A program made the translations under genes and the position numbers. A stretch of DNA of 38,300 nt from Lactobacillus equicursoris DSM 19284 = JCM 14600 = CIP 110162 (GTDB lineage Bacteria > Bacillota > Bacilli > Lactobacillales > Lactobacillaceae), in contig NZ_AZDU01000019.1 of the NCBI RefSeq assembly GCF_001434815.1, positions 1 to 38,300 of the forward strand. Direction: 5' to 3'. Positions 7,715 through 16,969 of the stretch are shown here, piece after piece. The notes beneath the pieces are model-generated. The model saw nothing but the letters and a program-made list of their open reading frames with translations. It was not told the DNA's origin and did not search any database. Each line of letters begins with the position of its first letter. Position 1 is the stretch's first letter.

Positions 7715-9073
7715 ATGAAAACCGAAAGCACCGAGCAAGAATACCAACACCACTTGTCTCACCACCACCACATGCGGGTGCAGTGGGAAGAATTTTTCAA
7801 AAGCGACGACCAGACCAAGATCAAGGACGCAACTTTGATTGAAAAAAGCTCCATTATCTCCAGAGTCGGCATGATGATGCTGAGCTGCGGGACGGGGGCC
7901 TGGAGGGTCCGCGACGCCATGGACACCATGTCCAGAACGCTGGACCTGACCTGCTCAGCCGATATTGGCCTGATCACCATCACCTGCACCTACTTTGATG
8001 TGGACAACCAGTCTTATTCACAGAGCCTGTCTTTGCCAACGACCGGCGTCAATATGGCAAAGCTGAATGAACTAGAAAAGTTCGTCCGCCAGTTTGAAGC
8101 CGGAGAAGGCGATTTTGAAATTCGTGAAGTGAAAAAGCGACTCGGTGAAATCGAACACATGAAGGGGCGCTACCCACTGTGGGGATCCAGCCTGGCAGCG
8201 GCCTTGGCCTGCGGCGGCTTTATTTTTCTCCTGGGCGGCGGCATCCCTGAAGTCATCTGCGCCTTCATCGGTGCCGGCTGCGGGCAGTTTGCCCGGGGGA
8301 GTCTGGGCAAAAAGAAGATCACGGTCGCCGCAACCACGGCGGTCGGGGTCGCCGCTGCTTGCCTAGCCTACTACCTGGCCTTTATGGCCTGCCACCTGCT
8401 TTTTGGCTGGGGGATGCAGCACATGTACGGCTATATCGGAGCCATGCTCTTCGTCATTCCAGGTTTTCCCTTCATTACCAGCGGTCTGGACATGGCCAAG
8501 CTGGACATGCGCTCCGGCTTAGAACGCCTCTGCTACGCCTTGATGATCATTTTGATTGCCACTGGGACCGGTTGGGTGACGGCGATCGTTTTGAACATTC
8601 ACCCCGGCGACATGCCCAAACTGGGTCTGTCCACGGCGGCCTTGACGGCATATCGGATGCTGGCCAGCTTCTGTGGGGTCTTCGGCTTCTCGCTGATGTT
8701 CAACTCTCACCGGCGGATGGCGGCAGCAGCTGGGGTGGTAGGGGCGATTGCCGACACCCTGCGCCTCAGTTTAGTGGACTTTGGCCACTGGTCAGCTCCA
8801 CTGGCAGCCTTTTTGGCAGCCTTGCTGGCCGGTCTCATGGCCAGCTATGTCCGGGAAAAGGTTGGTTACCCGCGGATTGCCTTGACGGTGCCGTCCATCG
8901 TCATCATGGTGCCGGGTCTCTACATGTACCGGGGGATCTTCCTGCTGGCCGTAACTCACGTGGGGAGCGGGTCGACCTGGCTGGCCGAAGCTTTGATGCT
9001 GGTCATGTCCTTGCCGGCAGGGCTCTTGACTGCCCGGATCTTAACTGACAAGAAGTGGCGGAAGGTCGATTAA
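7715..9073 (+). CDS. ThrE-family threonine/serine exporter-like membrane protein
   Basis: This 452-residue protein matches the fused ThrE architecture. An N-terminal soluble domain (about residues 45-145, starting KSSIISRVGMMMLSCGTGAWRV) is followed by about ten hydrophobic helices, the first near LAAALACGGFIFLLGGG and the last near WLAEALMLVMSLPAGLLTARI. In other bacteria the two halves may be separate genes; here they are joined. The family exports threonine and serine in Corynebacterium, but the substrate here is not proven. The start is followed by a His-rich stretch (HHLSHHHHM, residues 13-21), which is unusual and could bind metal or be incidental. A bidirectional terminator at 9087-9120 separates it from the convergent ybaK gene. 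Confidence 0.85.
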   Translation: MKTESTEQEYQHHLSHHHHMRVQWEEFFKSDDQTKIKDATLIEKSSIISRVGMMMLSCGTGAWRVRDAMDTMSRTLDLTCSADIGLITITCTYFDVDNQSYSQSLSLPTTGVNMAKLNELEKFVRQFEAGEGDFEIREVKKRLGEIEHMKGRYPLWGSSLAAALACGGFIFLLGGGIPEVICAFIGAGCGQFARGSLGKKKITVAATTAVGVAAACLAYYLAFMACHLLFGWGMQHMYGYIGAMLFVIPGFPFITSGLDMAKLDMRSGLERLCYALMIILIATGTGWVTAIVLNIHPGDMPKLGLSTAALTAYRMLASFCGVFGFSLMFNSHRRMAAAAGVVGAIADTLRLSLVDFGHWSAPLAAFLAALLAGLMASYVREKVGYPRIALTVPSIVIMVPGLYMYRGIFLLAVTHVGSGSTWLAEALMLVMSLPAGLLTARILTDKKWRKVD

Positions 9074-9086
9074 TTTTTTTGACAAA

Positions 9087-9120
9087 AATAAGGGAGACAC
9101 CATTAGGTGTCTCCCTTATT
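9087..9120. terminator. Bidirectional intrinsic terminator
   Basis: AATAAGGGAGACACC (9087-9101) pairs perfectly with GGTGTCTCCCTTATT (9106-9120) around ATTA. It sits between the 3' ends of the convergent ThrE-like (+) and ybaK (-) genes and can serve both. Confidence 0.85.
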
Positions 9121-9122
9121 GC

Positions 9123-9629
9123 TTATTCTTTAATGTCTGCGACTGTAGCCTTAACTAGCTTGATCAAATCAGCTGGCTTAACCAAGACGCTGCGGCCCAC
9201 TTCACCGCTTGAAACCCACATGCCGTCAGTGTCGTTAACGCTGGCATCCAGGTAGATCGGGTACTTCTTGGTGTGGTAGATCCCGATTGGGGTATTGGCA
9301 CCGTGGATGTAGCCCGTAGTCTTCTCCAACTTTTTCAGTGGGATCATTTCGCACTTCTTGTTGCCTGAAACCTTGGCAATTTTCTTCATGTCCAGGTGCT
9401 GGTCAAGAGGAACGACGCCGACCAAGGGGCCTGTCTTGTTGCCTTCTAGGGCCAAGGTCTTGTAAACTGGGTGGCCATCCAAAATGGGGTTGCCTAGACC
9501 TACTTGCGCCACGCCGTGGTCTTCTTTGATTTCGGAAATATGCTGCTCGTAAGGAATCTTTTGCTGGTCTAAAATCTTTTCAACCAGTGTTTTGTCCAAT
9601 TTATCTTTGTTATTTTTCTTTTTTGCCAT
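9123..9629 (-). CDS. ybaK: Cys-tRNA(Pro)/Cys-tRNA(Cys) deacylase, YbaK family
   Basis: This 168-residue protein belongs to the YbaK/ProX editing-domain family, which hydrolyses mischarged Cys-tRNA(Pro). Family landmarks are the strand KTLALEGNKTGPLVGVVPLD, the basic VSGNKKCEMIPLKKLEKTTGYI, and HGANTPIGI, the position of the usual GGxSPIG loop. The start at 9629 (MAKKKNNKDK) has GGTGAT upstream. A longer frame running to 9707 would overlap the divergent prmA start and is less likely. It faces away from prmA with a 62-base gap that must hold both promoters. The exact tRNA substrate is inference from the family. Confidence 0.88.
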   Translation of the reverse strand: MAKKKNNKDKLDKTLVEKILDQQKIPYEQHISEIKEDHGVAQVGLGNPILDGHPVYKTLALEGNKTGPLVGVVPLDQHLDMKKIAKVSGNKKCEMIPLKKLEKTTGYIHGANTPIGIYHTKKYPIYLDASVNDTDGMWVSSGEVGRSVLVKPADLIKLVKATVADIKE

Positions 9630-9691
9630 TGTTATCACCGCTTTACATGATACCATTTTAAGTAAAGATGCTAAAGAAAGAAGACTAGAAA

Positions 9692-10639
9692 ATGAAATTA
9701 CTTGCAATTAACATCGAAACTAGCTATGATGTGGAAGATGCCTTGAGCTACTACGCTACAGAAGACCTGCACGCCTTGGGGACGGAAGAACGCCGCCGGA
9801 GCGACTTTGAGCAAGCTGGCTGGCTGCACGACTCCACCATCGTTGACATGGATGACATTCCTAACTTGCCAAAGGAACTGGAATTTATCGCCTACTTTGA
9901 CGAAGAACAAGACAAAGATAATTTGGTGAAAAAATTCCAGGCTAAGCTGGACGAATTGGCTGGCTATGGCTTGTCAACGGGCGAAGGGACCATCAAGACC
10001 AGCTACATCGCTGACCAAGACTGGAACACCGTTTGGCAAAAGTACTATCATGTGATCAACCTTTCTCGCCACCTGGCCATCGTGCCGGAATGGGAAGACT
10101 ATACGCCGGCTTTTCCTGACCAGGAAATTATCAAATTGGATCCGGGTCTAGCCTTTGGGACCGGCAACCACCAAACGACTCAGCTAGCCATGCTGGGGAT
10201 TGAACGGGCCATGGTCAAGCCGCTTTCTGTGGTTGACGTCGGCACGGGCTCCGGTATCTTGGCCATTGCGGCCTACAAATTGGGTGCCAAGTCTGTTTTA
10301 GGGACCGACATTTCAGATGAGTCTATGACCGCAGCCAAGGAAAATGCGGGTCTTAACGGTTTTTACGACCTAGCCCTGCAAAAGACCAGCCTGCTAGCTG
10401 ATGTTGATGGCAAGTTTGACCTGATCGTGGCCAACATCCTGGCCGAAATTTTGCTGGACCTGATTCCGCAATTAGACAGCCACTTGAACGATGATGGTCA
10501 AGTCATCTTCTCTGGGATCGACTACCTGCAGCTGCCAAAAATCGAAGCAGCCCTTGACCAAAACGGCTTTAAGATCGATCTGAAGATGAAGGGGGGCCGC
10601 TGGATTGGTCTGGCCATCTCTAGAAAAGAAGACGAGTAG
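9692..10639 (+). CDS. prmA: Ribosomal protein L11 methyltransferase
   Basis: This 315-residue PrmA has an N-terminal substrate-recognition domain (about 1-100) and a C-terminal class I SAM-dependent methyltransferase domain. The SAM loop is VVDVGTGSGILAIAA (about 180-194). It is preceded by the PrmA-specific KLDPGLAFGTGNHQTTQL and followed by LIVANILAEILLDL, corresponding to the NPPY-like motif of this family. PrmA trimethylates L11. The ATG has only a weak purine-rich site upstream (AAGAAAGAAG). It precedes rel, an order common in lactobacilli, but a probable promoter lies between the two genes. Confidence 0.95.
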   Translation: MKLLAINIETSYDVEDALSYYATEDLHALGTEERRRSDFEQAGWLHDSTIVDMDDIPNLPKELEFIAYFDEEQDKDNLVKKFQAKLDELAGYGLSTGEGTIKTSYIADQDWNTVWQKYYHVINLSRHLAIVPEWEDYTPAFPDQEIIKLDPGLAFGTGNHQTTQLAMLGIERAMVKPLSVVDVGTGSGILAIAAYKLGAKSVLGTDISDESMTAAKENAGLNGFYDLALQKTSLLADVDGKFDLIVANILAEILLDLIPQLDSHLNDDGQVIFSGIDYLQLPKIEAALDQNGFKIDLKMKGGRWIGLAISRKEDE

Positions 10640-10678
10640 CGAAAACTTGGTAAGAAGTGGCTTTTTGCGTTAAAATAA

Positions 10679-10684
10679 TATAAT
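10679..10684 (+). promoter_or_regulatory. Possible -10 element upstream of rel
   Basis: A perfect TATAAT lies 37 bases before the rel ATG in a very AT-rich stretch. A good -35 at 16-18 bases is not obvious, so a rel promoter here is tentative. No terminator is visible between prmA and rel, so read-through is also possible. Confidence 0.4.
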
Positions 10685-10720
10685 ATAAATTAACTTAAAC
10701 TTAGAAACTGGTGATCGCTG

Positions 10721-12982
10721 ATGTCTAAATACGTTGAAATGACTCATGAAGAGGTTATGGCTGCCTGCAAAAAGTACATGACGCCTGACCAATTGGCCTT
10801 TGTGGAGAGTGCCTACCAATTTGCGGCGCGCGCCCATGAAGGGCAAACCCGGGCTTCGGGCCAGCCTTATATCGTTCACCCCACCCAAGTGGCAGGGACC
10901 CTGGCCAATCTGGGCCTAGACCCAGACACGGTGGCGGCTGGCTTTTTACATGACACGGTCGAAGATACGTCGGTAACCAATGATGATATCAAGGAAAAAT
11001 TCGGTGCGGACGTGGCCTTTATCGTGGACGGGGTCACCAAGTTAAATAAATATGAATATAAGTCCCACAAGGAATTCTTGGCTGAAAACCACCGCAAGAT
11101 GCTGATTGCCATGGCCAAGGACCTCCGGGTCATCTTGGTGAAATTGGCGGACCGTTTGCATAACATGCACACCTTGGAACACCTGCGTCCTGACAAGCAG
11201 CGCCGGATTGCTGCTGAAACCCTGGACATCTACGCACCGCTAGCCGACCGCCTGGGTATCGGGACCATCAAGTGGGAACTGGAAGACATGTCCTTCCACT
11301 ACATCAATCCTGACGAATACTACAAGATCGTTTCCATGATGGACGCTAAGCGCAGCGAGCGTGAAGGCTACATTAAAGATGCCATCGACTACTTAAAGGG
11401 AACCTTGGATTCTTTGGGAATCGACTACGACATTTCTGGCCGGCCCAAGCACATTTACTCTATCTATAAAAAGATGGTCAACAAGCACAAGGACTTTAAC
11501 GAAATCTACGACCTTTTAGCAGTGCGGGTAATCGTGCCAACGGTTAAGGACTGCTACGCCGTCTTGGGGGCCGTCCACACCAAGTGGAAGCCAATGCCAG
11601 GCCGGTTTAAGGACTACATTGCTATGCCTAAGGCCAATGGCTACCAGTCCCTGCACACGACCATCATCGGACCTGGCGGCAAGCCGCTAGAAATCCAGAT
11701 CCGGACTAAGGAAATGCATGAAGTGGCCGAATACGGTGTTGCTGCCCACTGGGCTTATAAACGGGGCAATTTTGATGGCGTTGAAGCTAAAGAAGGCGGC
11801 GCCTTAGACATCAGCCGGGAAATTTTGGAACTGCAAAAAGAATCCAGCAATGCCGACGAATTCATGCAGGCCGTGCACTCAGACATTTTTTCTGACAAGG
11901 TTTACGTCTTTACGCCAAAAGGCGAAGTCTACGAGTTGCCAAAAGGCTCAGTCACCCTGGACTTTGCCTACGCCATCCACACCCAGGTTGGTGACCATGC
12001 TATCGGCGCCAAGGTCAACGACAAGCTGGTGCCGCTTGACTACAAGCTGAAAAACGGGGATGTTGTCGACATCTTGACCCAAAGCAATGCCCGGCCGTCT
12101 CGGGACTGGGCCGAAATGGTGCAAACCTCTCGGGCCAAAAACAAGATCCGTCGCTACTTCAGAGACGTGGACCGGGAAGAAAGCGTAGCTCGCGGACGCG
12201 AAGAACTGGTTGACCTTTTAAAGGACAACGGCTTAAACGCCAAGGACTACCTGGACAAGGGCCATATTGACGAAGTTCTGGAACATTTTTCCTTTAAGAC
12301 CGACGAAGACATGTACGCGGCCATCGGCTTCGGCAACATGTCGGCCTTGTCCATTTATAACCGCCTGACGGCAGACCTGCGTCGCCAGCAAGAAGAAGAA
12401 AAGCAGCGCGAGTTTGAAGAGCGAATCATGAATGCCGGCCAGCAAGCAGCTGCTGCCTCTGTTATTAGCAAGCCGGCACCAAGTCAAAATGACCAAAAGG
12501 TCAAAAATAAGGGCAAAAAGCAAGACAGCCTGGTCAGAGTGCAGGGCCTAGAAGACCTGGACCTCCACTTTGCTAAGTGCTGCAACCCAGTGCCTGGCGA
12601 CCCAATCGTGGGCTACGTGACTAAAGGCCGGGGCGTGACCGTTCACCGGGCTGACTGCCGCAATGTCTTAAGCGCTGACCCAATTTCTAAGAGCCGGATG
12701 ATCGACGTTGAATGGAACAATATTGACGAAAGCAAGCAAACCGCCTTTAACGCCAACTTTGAGCTCTTTGGCTACAACCGACCAAAGCTCTTGGCAGACG
12801 TCATCAACCGCTTGAACTCAATGACCAAGAACATTACCAATGTTTCAGCCAGCGTCAATGATGACAATATCGCCCACTTCTACATTACGGTTGAAGTCAA
12901 GAATGCCGCGCAGCTAAACGACATTATGGCCAAATTGCGGGACATTCCAGACGTTTACGATACGAAGAGAACGGATAATTAA
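10721..12982 (+). CDS. rel: Bifunctional (p)ppGpp synthetase/hydrolase
   Basis: This 753-residue long RSH protein controls the stringent response. The N-terminal HD hydrolase domain shows YIVHPTQVAG and FLHDTVEDTS. The synthetase domain shows RPKHIYSIYKKM, the RxKD-type loop RFKDYIAMPKANGYQSLHT and EIQIRTKEMHEVAEYGVAAHWAY. RxKD is the form associated with bifunctional Rel enzymes. A TGS domain follows (KVYVFTPKGEVYELPKGS, about 387-450), then the CC/zinc-finger region (HFAKCCNPVPGDPIVGY) and a C-terminal ACT/RRM domain that contacts the ribosome. All domains are intact. The D-Tyr-tRNA deacylase gene follows 17 bases later, an order conserved in Firmicutes. Confidence 0.97.
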   Translation: MSKYVEMTHEEVMAACKKYMTPDQLAFVESAYQFAARAHEGQTRASGQPYIVHPTQVAGTLANLGLDPDTVAAGFLHDTVEDTSVTNDDIKEKFGADVAFIVDGVTKLNKYEYKSHKEFLAENHRKMLIAMAKDLRVILVKLADRLHNMHTLEHLRPDKQRRIAAETLDIYAPLADRLGIGTIKWELEDMSFHYINPDEYYKIVSMMDAKRSEREGYIKDAIDYLKGTLDSLGIDYDISGRPKHIYSIYKKMVNKHKDFNEIYDLLAVRVIVPTVKDCYAVLGAVHTKWKPMPGRFKDYIAMPKANGYQSLHTTIIGPGGKPLEIQIRTKEMHEVAEYGVAAHWAYKRGNFDGVEAKEGGALDISREILELQKESSNADEFMQAVHSDIFSDKVYVFTPKGEVYELPKGSVTLDFAYAIHTQVGDHAIGAKVNDKLVPLDYKLKNGDVVDILTQSNARPSRDWAEMVQTSRAKNKIRRYFRDVDREESVARGREELVDLLKDNGLNAKDYLDKGHIDEVLEHFSFKTDEDMYAAIGFGNMSALSIYNRLTADLRRQQEEEKQREFEERIMNAGQQAAAASVISKPAPSQNDQKVKNKGKKQDSLVRVQGLEDLDLHFAKCCNPVPGDPIVGYVTKGRGVTVHRADCRNVLSADPISKSRMIDVEWNNIDESKQTAFNANFELFGYNRPKLLADVINRLNSMTKNITNVSASVNDDNIAHFYITVEVKNAAQLNDIMAKLRDIPDVYDTKRTDN

Positions 12983-12999
12983 TTTTTTACAGGTAAACA

Positions 13000-13437
13000 A
13001 TGCGAGTAGTAATTCAAAGAGTCAACCATGCCAAAGTCACGGTTGACGGCGAAATCACTGGCGAAATCGCCAAGGGCTTCTTGCTCTTGGTTGGCTTAAA
13101 AGAGGGCGACGGCGCAGAACAAGTGCAAAAAGCCGCTGACAAGATCGCCAAGATGCGGATTTTTGAAGATGAAAACGGTAAGACCAACCTGGGCATCCAG
13201 GATGTGGGTGGGCAGATCCTGTCTGTTTCCCAGTTTACCCTCTTGGCTGATACCAAGAAGGGCAACCGGCCAAGCTTTGTCTCGGCCATGCGCCCGCCCC
13301 GGTCTAAAGAGCTCTGGGAAGACTTCAACCAGGCCTTAAGAGACCATGGCCTGACTGTAGAAACCGGGATTTTTGGGGCAGACATGAAGGTAGACCTGGA
13401 AAATGACGGTCCCTTCACCATTGTCTTAGATCTATAG
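13000..13437 (+). CDS. dtd: D-aminoacyl-tRNA deacylase
   Basis: This 145-residue Dtd removes D-amino acids wrongly attached to tRNA. The two cross-subunit active-site motifs are present: VSQFTL (around residue 78) and the C-terminal [11 protein letters not shown], a variant of the NxGPxT motif. The N-terminal [18 protein letters not shown] is typical. AGGTAA precedes the ATG. It is cotranscribed with rel. After its stop there is a hairpin (TTTGCCCC 13463-13470 with GGGGCAAA 13480-13487) without a T-tract, so the end of this operon is not clearly marked. Confidence 0.95.
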   Translation: MRVVIQRVNHAKVTVDGEITGEIAKGFLLLVGLKEGDGAEQVQKAADKIAKMRIFEDENGKTNLGIQDVGGQILSVSQFTLLADTKKGNRPSFVSAMRPPRSKELWEDFNQALRDHGLTVETGIFGADMKVDLENDGPFTIVLDL

Positions 13438-13470
13438 GCTTTTTAAAAATGAAAATATCCTCTTTGCCCC

Positions 13471-13499
13471 TTGAAAGTAGGGGCAAAACAGGATAAACT
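13471..13499 (+). promoter_or_regulatory. Probable promoter of hisS-aspS
   Basis: TTGAAA (13471-13476) and TAAACT (13494-13499) are separated by 17 bases, placing the start near 13506, just upstream of the T-box stem I. The -35 falls in the loop of the GC-rich hairpin at 13463-13487. The assignment rests on hexamer match and position only. Confidence 0.6.
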
Positions 13500-13505
13500 A
13501 GTTTT

Positions 13506-13700
13506 CAGAATTATCAATGACAAAGACTGAAGATAGCATGGCCCTTTTAGAGACTGTCCGTTTGGTGAAAGGGCAGATGGCTGCTAGCTGTGACCCCTTT
13601 AACAGATAATGGTTCGTTTCGTCAGCGTTAATGACAGCAAGCAAAAGGTGGTACCGTGCTATTTTAGCGCCCTTGATTAAGTTCAAGGGCGCTTTTTAGT
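13506..13700 (+). ncRNA. T-box riboswitch leader of hisS-aspS
   Basis: The T-box core AAGGTGGTACCGTGC is at 13645-13659. The terminator is AGCGCCCTTGA (13666-13676) with TCAAGGGCGCT (13683-13693) plus T residues. Stem I can be folded with AGCA..GCC (from about 13537) against GGC TGCT (13579-13585) and the apical helix CTGTCC/GGGCAG. In the specifier loop on the 3' side, the codon that fits an adjacent product is GAC (Asp) at 13592-13594, 53 bases before the T-box. No His codon is visible in that loop. T-boxes read the matching uncharged tRNA and then allow read-through. Confidence 0.9.
13666..13697 (+). terminator. Regulated terminator of the hisS-aspS T-box
   Basis: An 11-bp perfect stem, AGCGCCCTTGA with TCAAGGGCGCT, has a six-base loop (TTAAGT) and a TTTTT run at 13692-13696. 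Binding of uncharged tRNA to the upstream T-box should favour the competing antiterminator. Confidence 0.92.
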
Positions 13701-13727
13701 TAGTCAAGAAGAAGTAAAGGTGAAATA

Positions 13728-15014
13728 ATGCGAGTTCAAAGACCAAAAGGCACCGTGGACATCCTGCCAGCAACTTCCAGCCAATGGGAAAAGGTAGAAC
13801 AAACCGCGCGTGACCTGTTTAAGAGAGCCAACTACCGGGAAATCAGAACACCAAGTTTTGAAAATTACGAACTGTTCTCCCGGTCATCGGGTGAAACCAG
13901 TGACGTGGTTGAAAAGGAAATGTATGACTTTAACGACAAGGGTGGTCGTCACATTGCCTTGCGTCCTGAAGGGACGGCCGGCGTCGTTCGGGCTTATGTG
14001 GAAAACAAGATCTACGGGCCAGACTATGTCAAGCCTTTTAATGTTTACTATATTGCCCCCATGTACCGCTATGAACGGCCTCAAGCTGGCCGCCAGCGGG
14101 AATTCCACCAAATCGGGGTGGAAAGCTTCGGCTCAAACGGCTACTTGGCAGATGTAGAAACCATCTTGCTGGGCCACGACCTGTTAGCAGAACTTGGCGT
14201 GAAGAACTACGAGCTCCACATCAACACTTTGGGTGACAGCGACGTCCGGGCAGCCTACCACGACGCCCTGGTCAATTACTTCACTCCAGTTAAAGACCAG
14301 CTGTCTGAAGACTCTCAAAGAAGATTGGACAAGAACCCACTGAGAATCCTTGACTCCAAGGCTGAGGAAGACCAAAAGTTCCTGCCAGATGCACCGAAGA
14401 TCCGGGAATACCTGGATGATGAATCCAAGGAAACTTTTGAAAAGATCCTGGCTACTTTGGACAAGCTAGGCGTCAAGTACGTGATCGACGATGACTTGGT
14501 CCGGGGCTTGGACTACTACACCGGCGTGATTTTTGAATTCATGGTTGACGACAAGAGCTTGTGGGCTAGCCCAAGCACGGTTTTGGGCGGGGGCCGCTAC
14601 AACCACCTGGTTGAAGAATTCGATGGCCCGGAAACCCCAGCTGTTGGCTTTGGGATCGGGGAAGAACGCTTGATGCTGGTACTGTCCAAGCAAAACCCAG
14701 AAATGTTTGAAGACCAAGGCATCGACTTCTTCATCGCCAACATCGGTGAAGGCACTGACTTAAAGGCAGTAGAAGTTGCTAGAAAAATTAGAAGTCTCGG
14801 CTTCTCTGCCCAATACGACGTGGACCAAAAGAAGCTGAAGGCTCAGTTCAGAAAAGCTGACCGGGTCAAGGCAAGCTATGTCATTACCCTGGGAGCTAAG
14901 GAAGTGGCTGAAGGCAAGCTGACCATCAAGCGCCTGAGCGACGGCGAGCAATTCAGTGCCAGCTTCGCTGACTTAGAAGACAAAGAAGCCTTATTGGCAG
15001 TTTTGGCTAAATAA
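13728..15014 (+). CDS. hisS: Histidine-tRNA ligase
   Basis: This 428-residue class II synthetase attaches histidine to tRNA-His. Motif 2 is visible as [18 protein letters not shown] (from about 111). The histidine-specific loops are [13 protein letters not shown] and [14 protein letters not shown], and the motif 3 arginine lies in [11 protein letters not shown]. The C-terminal anticodon-binding domain runs from about 335 ([12 protein letters not shown]). AAAGGTGA precedes the ATG at 13728. It lies 31 bases after the T-box terminator and 23 bases before aspS; the pair is a conserved Firmicutes operon. Confidence 0.97.
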   Translation: MRVQRPKGTVDILPATSSQWEKVEQTARDLFKRANYREIRTPSFENYELFSRSSGETSDVVEKEMYDFNDKGGRHIALRPEGTAGVVRAYVENKIYGPDYVKPFNVYYIAPMYRYERPQAGRQREFHQIGVESFGSNGYLADVETILLGHDLLAELGVKNYELHINTLGDSDVRAAYHDALVNYFTPVKDQLSEDSQRRLDKNPLRILDSKAEEDQKFLPDAPKIREYLDDESKETFEKILATLDKLGVKYVIDDDLVRGLDYYTGVIFEFMVDDKSLWASPSTVLGGGRYNHLVEEFDGPETPAVGFGIGEERLMLVLSKQNPEMFEDQGIDFFIANIGEGTDLKAVEVARKIRSLGFSAQYDVDQKKLKAQFRKADRVKASYVITLGAKEVAEGKLTIKRLSDGEQFSASFADLEDKEALLAVLAK

Positions 15015-15037
15015 GGCATAAAGGAGTAAACAAAACA

Positions 15038-16873
15038 ATGGAAAAAAGAACTGATTACTGCGGCAATATTACCAGTAAGTACCTGGGCCAAGAAGTCCTT
15101 TTGTACGGCTGGGTTCAAAGAGTAAGAAACCTGGGTCAATTGATCTTCATCGACCTGCGCGACCGGGAAGGGATCGTGCAAGTAGTGGTCAACCACGATT
15201 CTGGCGCAGACTTGATGGACCAAGCTGCTTCACTTGGTGCTGAATACGTGGTTGAAGTCAAGGGTCAAGTTAACGAACGCTCAAGCAAGAACCCTGACAT
15301 GAAGACTGGTGACGTGGAAGTCATTGCCAGTGAAATCACGGTTTTGAACAAGGCCAAGACCCCGCCATTTGAAATCAAGGATGACGTGGTTGCCAGCGAG
15401 CAAACCCGGCTCAAGTACCGCTACTTGGACCTGCGCCGGCCAAGCCTGCAAAACGCCCTGATCCAAAGAGCCAAGATCATGACCGCAACTAATGCATATC
15501 TGAGCGGTGAAGGCTTCATCAACATTGAAACCCCAGACCTGGGTAAATCAACGCCAGAAGGGGCTCGCGACTACTTGGTGCCATCCCGGGTTTACCCAGG
15601 TTCTTTCTACGCCCTGCCTCAGTCACCTCAGCTCTTCAAGCAGCTCCTCATGGGTGCCGGCTTTGACAAGTACTACCAGATCGCCCGCTGCTTCAGAGAT
15701 GAAGACCTCCGTGGCGACCGGCAACCAGAATTTACTCAAATCGACTTAGAAACTTCTTTCATGGATGAAGAAGGCGTTCAAGAAGTAACTGAAGGATTGC
15801 TCCAAAAGGTCATGAAGGACGTGAAGGGCATCGACTTGAAGTTGCCATTGCCTCGGATCACTTGGCAAGACGCTATGGACAAGTACGGCTGCGACAAGCC
15901 AGACACCCGTTACGAAATGCTGATCCATGACTTGAAGGATGTCTTTGCTAACTCCGGCTTCAAGGTCTTCAAGGGCGCCTTAGAAAACGGCGGCTTCGTT
16001 CGTGGGATTGCCGTCAAGGGCGGTGCTAAGTTCTACTCCCGCAAGAAGATCGACGCTATGCAAGACTACATCAAGCGTTATCACGCTAAAGGTCTAGCTT
16101 GGGTTAAGTACGAAGACGGCGAATTCTCCGGTCCAGTTTCCCGCTTCTTGAGCGACGAAGAAAAGAGCGGCTTGGTTCAGGAATTTGAATTGGAAGGCGG
16201 CGAACTTTTGCTCTTCATTGCTGACCAATGGAAGGTCTGCTGCGACTCCCTTAACTACCTCCGCCGGCAAACGGCCAAGGAAACGGGCATCATCCCAGAA
16301 GACACTTACAACTACCTCTGGGTGGTTGACTGGCCACTATTTGAATATGACGAAGGCGACGGCCGTTGGATCGCTGCCCACCACCCATTTACCATGCCAG
16401 ACGACAAGGGGATCGAACTGCTGGAAACTGAACCTCACAAGGCGCACGCTAGAAGCTACGATATCGTTTTGAACGGCTATGAACTGGGCGGCGGCTCCAT
16501 CCGGATCCACAAGCGCGATATCCAAGAAAAGATGTTCAAGGCCTTGGGCTTCACCAAGGAAAGAGCCTACGAGCAATTTGGCTTCTTGCTGGATGCCTTG
16601 GACATGGGCTTCCCACCTCACGCCGGGCTGGCTATCGGTCTTGACCGCTTCGCCATGCTCTTGGCCGGCAAGGACAACATCCGTGACGTGATCGCCTTCC
16701 CTAAGAATGCTAGCGCCAGTGAACCAATGATGCACGCTCCAAGTCCAGTTGCTGACCAACAATTGGCTGACCTGGAAATTGAAGTTGCAGCTTCTGCTAA
16801 AGACGGCGTAGCCAAGTACGAAGCTAGTCTGGAAAAAGAAGCTGAAGACGACATCAAGGCTCACGAAGAATAA
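15038..16873 (+). CDS. aspS: Aspartate-tRNA ligase
   Basis: This 611-residue bacterial-type AspRS has an N-terminal OB-fold anticodon domain ([20 protein letters not shown], about 24-43), the class II core with motif 2 ([19 protein letters not shown], about 217), the inserted GAD domain expected of bacterial AspRS, and motif 3 ([15 protein letters not shown], near 525). AAGGAG lies 11 bases before the ATG. Whether it also charges tRNA-Asn cannot be told by eye. It is cotranscribed with hisS under one T-box and ends at the strong hairpin at 16911-16947. Confidence 0.97.
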   Translation: MEKRTDYCGNITSKYLGQEVLLYGWVQRVRNLGQLIFIDLRDREGIVQVVVNHDSGADLMDQAASLGAEYVVEVKGQVNERSSKNPDMKTGDVEVIASEITVLNKAKTPPFEIKDDVVASEQTRLKYRYLDLRRPSLQNALIQRAKIMTATNAYLSGEGFINIETPDLGKSTPEGARDYLVPSRVYPGSFYALPQSPQLFKQLLMGAGFDKYYQIARCFRDEDLRGDRQPEFTQIDLETSFMDEEGVQEVTEGLLQKVMKDVKGIDLKLPLPRITWQDAMDKYGCDKPDTRYEMLIHDLKDVFANSGFKVFKGALENGGFVRGIAVKGGAKFYSRKKIDAMQDYIKRYHAKGLAWVKYEDGEFSGPVSRFLSDEEKSGLVQEFELEGGELLLFIADQWKVCCDSLNYLRRQTAKETGIIPEDTYNYLWVVDWPLFEYDEGDGRWIAAHHPFTMPDDKGIELLETEPHKAHARSYDIVLNGYELGGGSIRIHKRDIQEKMFKALGFTKERAYEQFGFLLDALDMGFPPHAGLAIGLDRFAMLLAGKDNIRDVIAFPKNASASEPMMHAPSPVADQQLADLEIEVAASAKDGVAKYEASLEKEAEDDIKAHEE

Positions 16874-16910
16874 GCATTGAATTAGTAATCAGTCTTTAAA
16901 AAGTGATACA

Positions 16911-16950
16911 AAAAAGGATTAAATCCATCATGGATTTAATCCTTTTTCTT
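16911..16950. terminator. Bidirectional terminator after aspS
   Basis: AAAAAGGATTAAATCCA (16911-16927) pairs with TGGATTTAATCCTTTTT (16931-16947) with a three-base apex, and the A/T flanks suit termination in both directions. It separates aspS (+) from the convergent Ser-rich gene (-). Confidence 0.9.
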
Positions 16951-16969
16951 TTGCTATTTTGCTTTAATT

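Noticed and set aside
8359-9048. Plus-strand open frame (229 codons) in another frame of the ThrE-type gene
   Set aside because: The translation is His/Arg/Gly-rich without family motifs and overlaps the transmembrane part of a convincing transporter.
13463-13487. Intrinsic terminator after dtd
   Set aside because: The hairpin is perfect but is followed by ACAGGATAAAC, with no T-tract on either strand.
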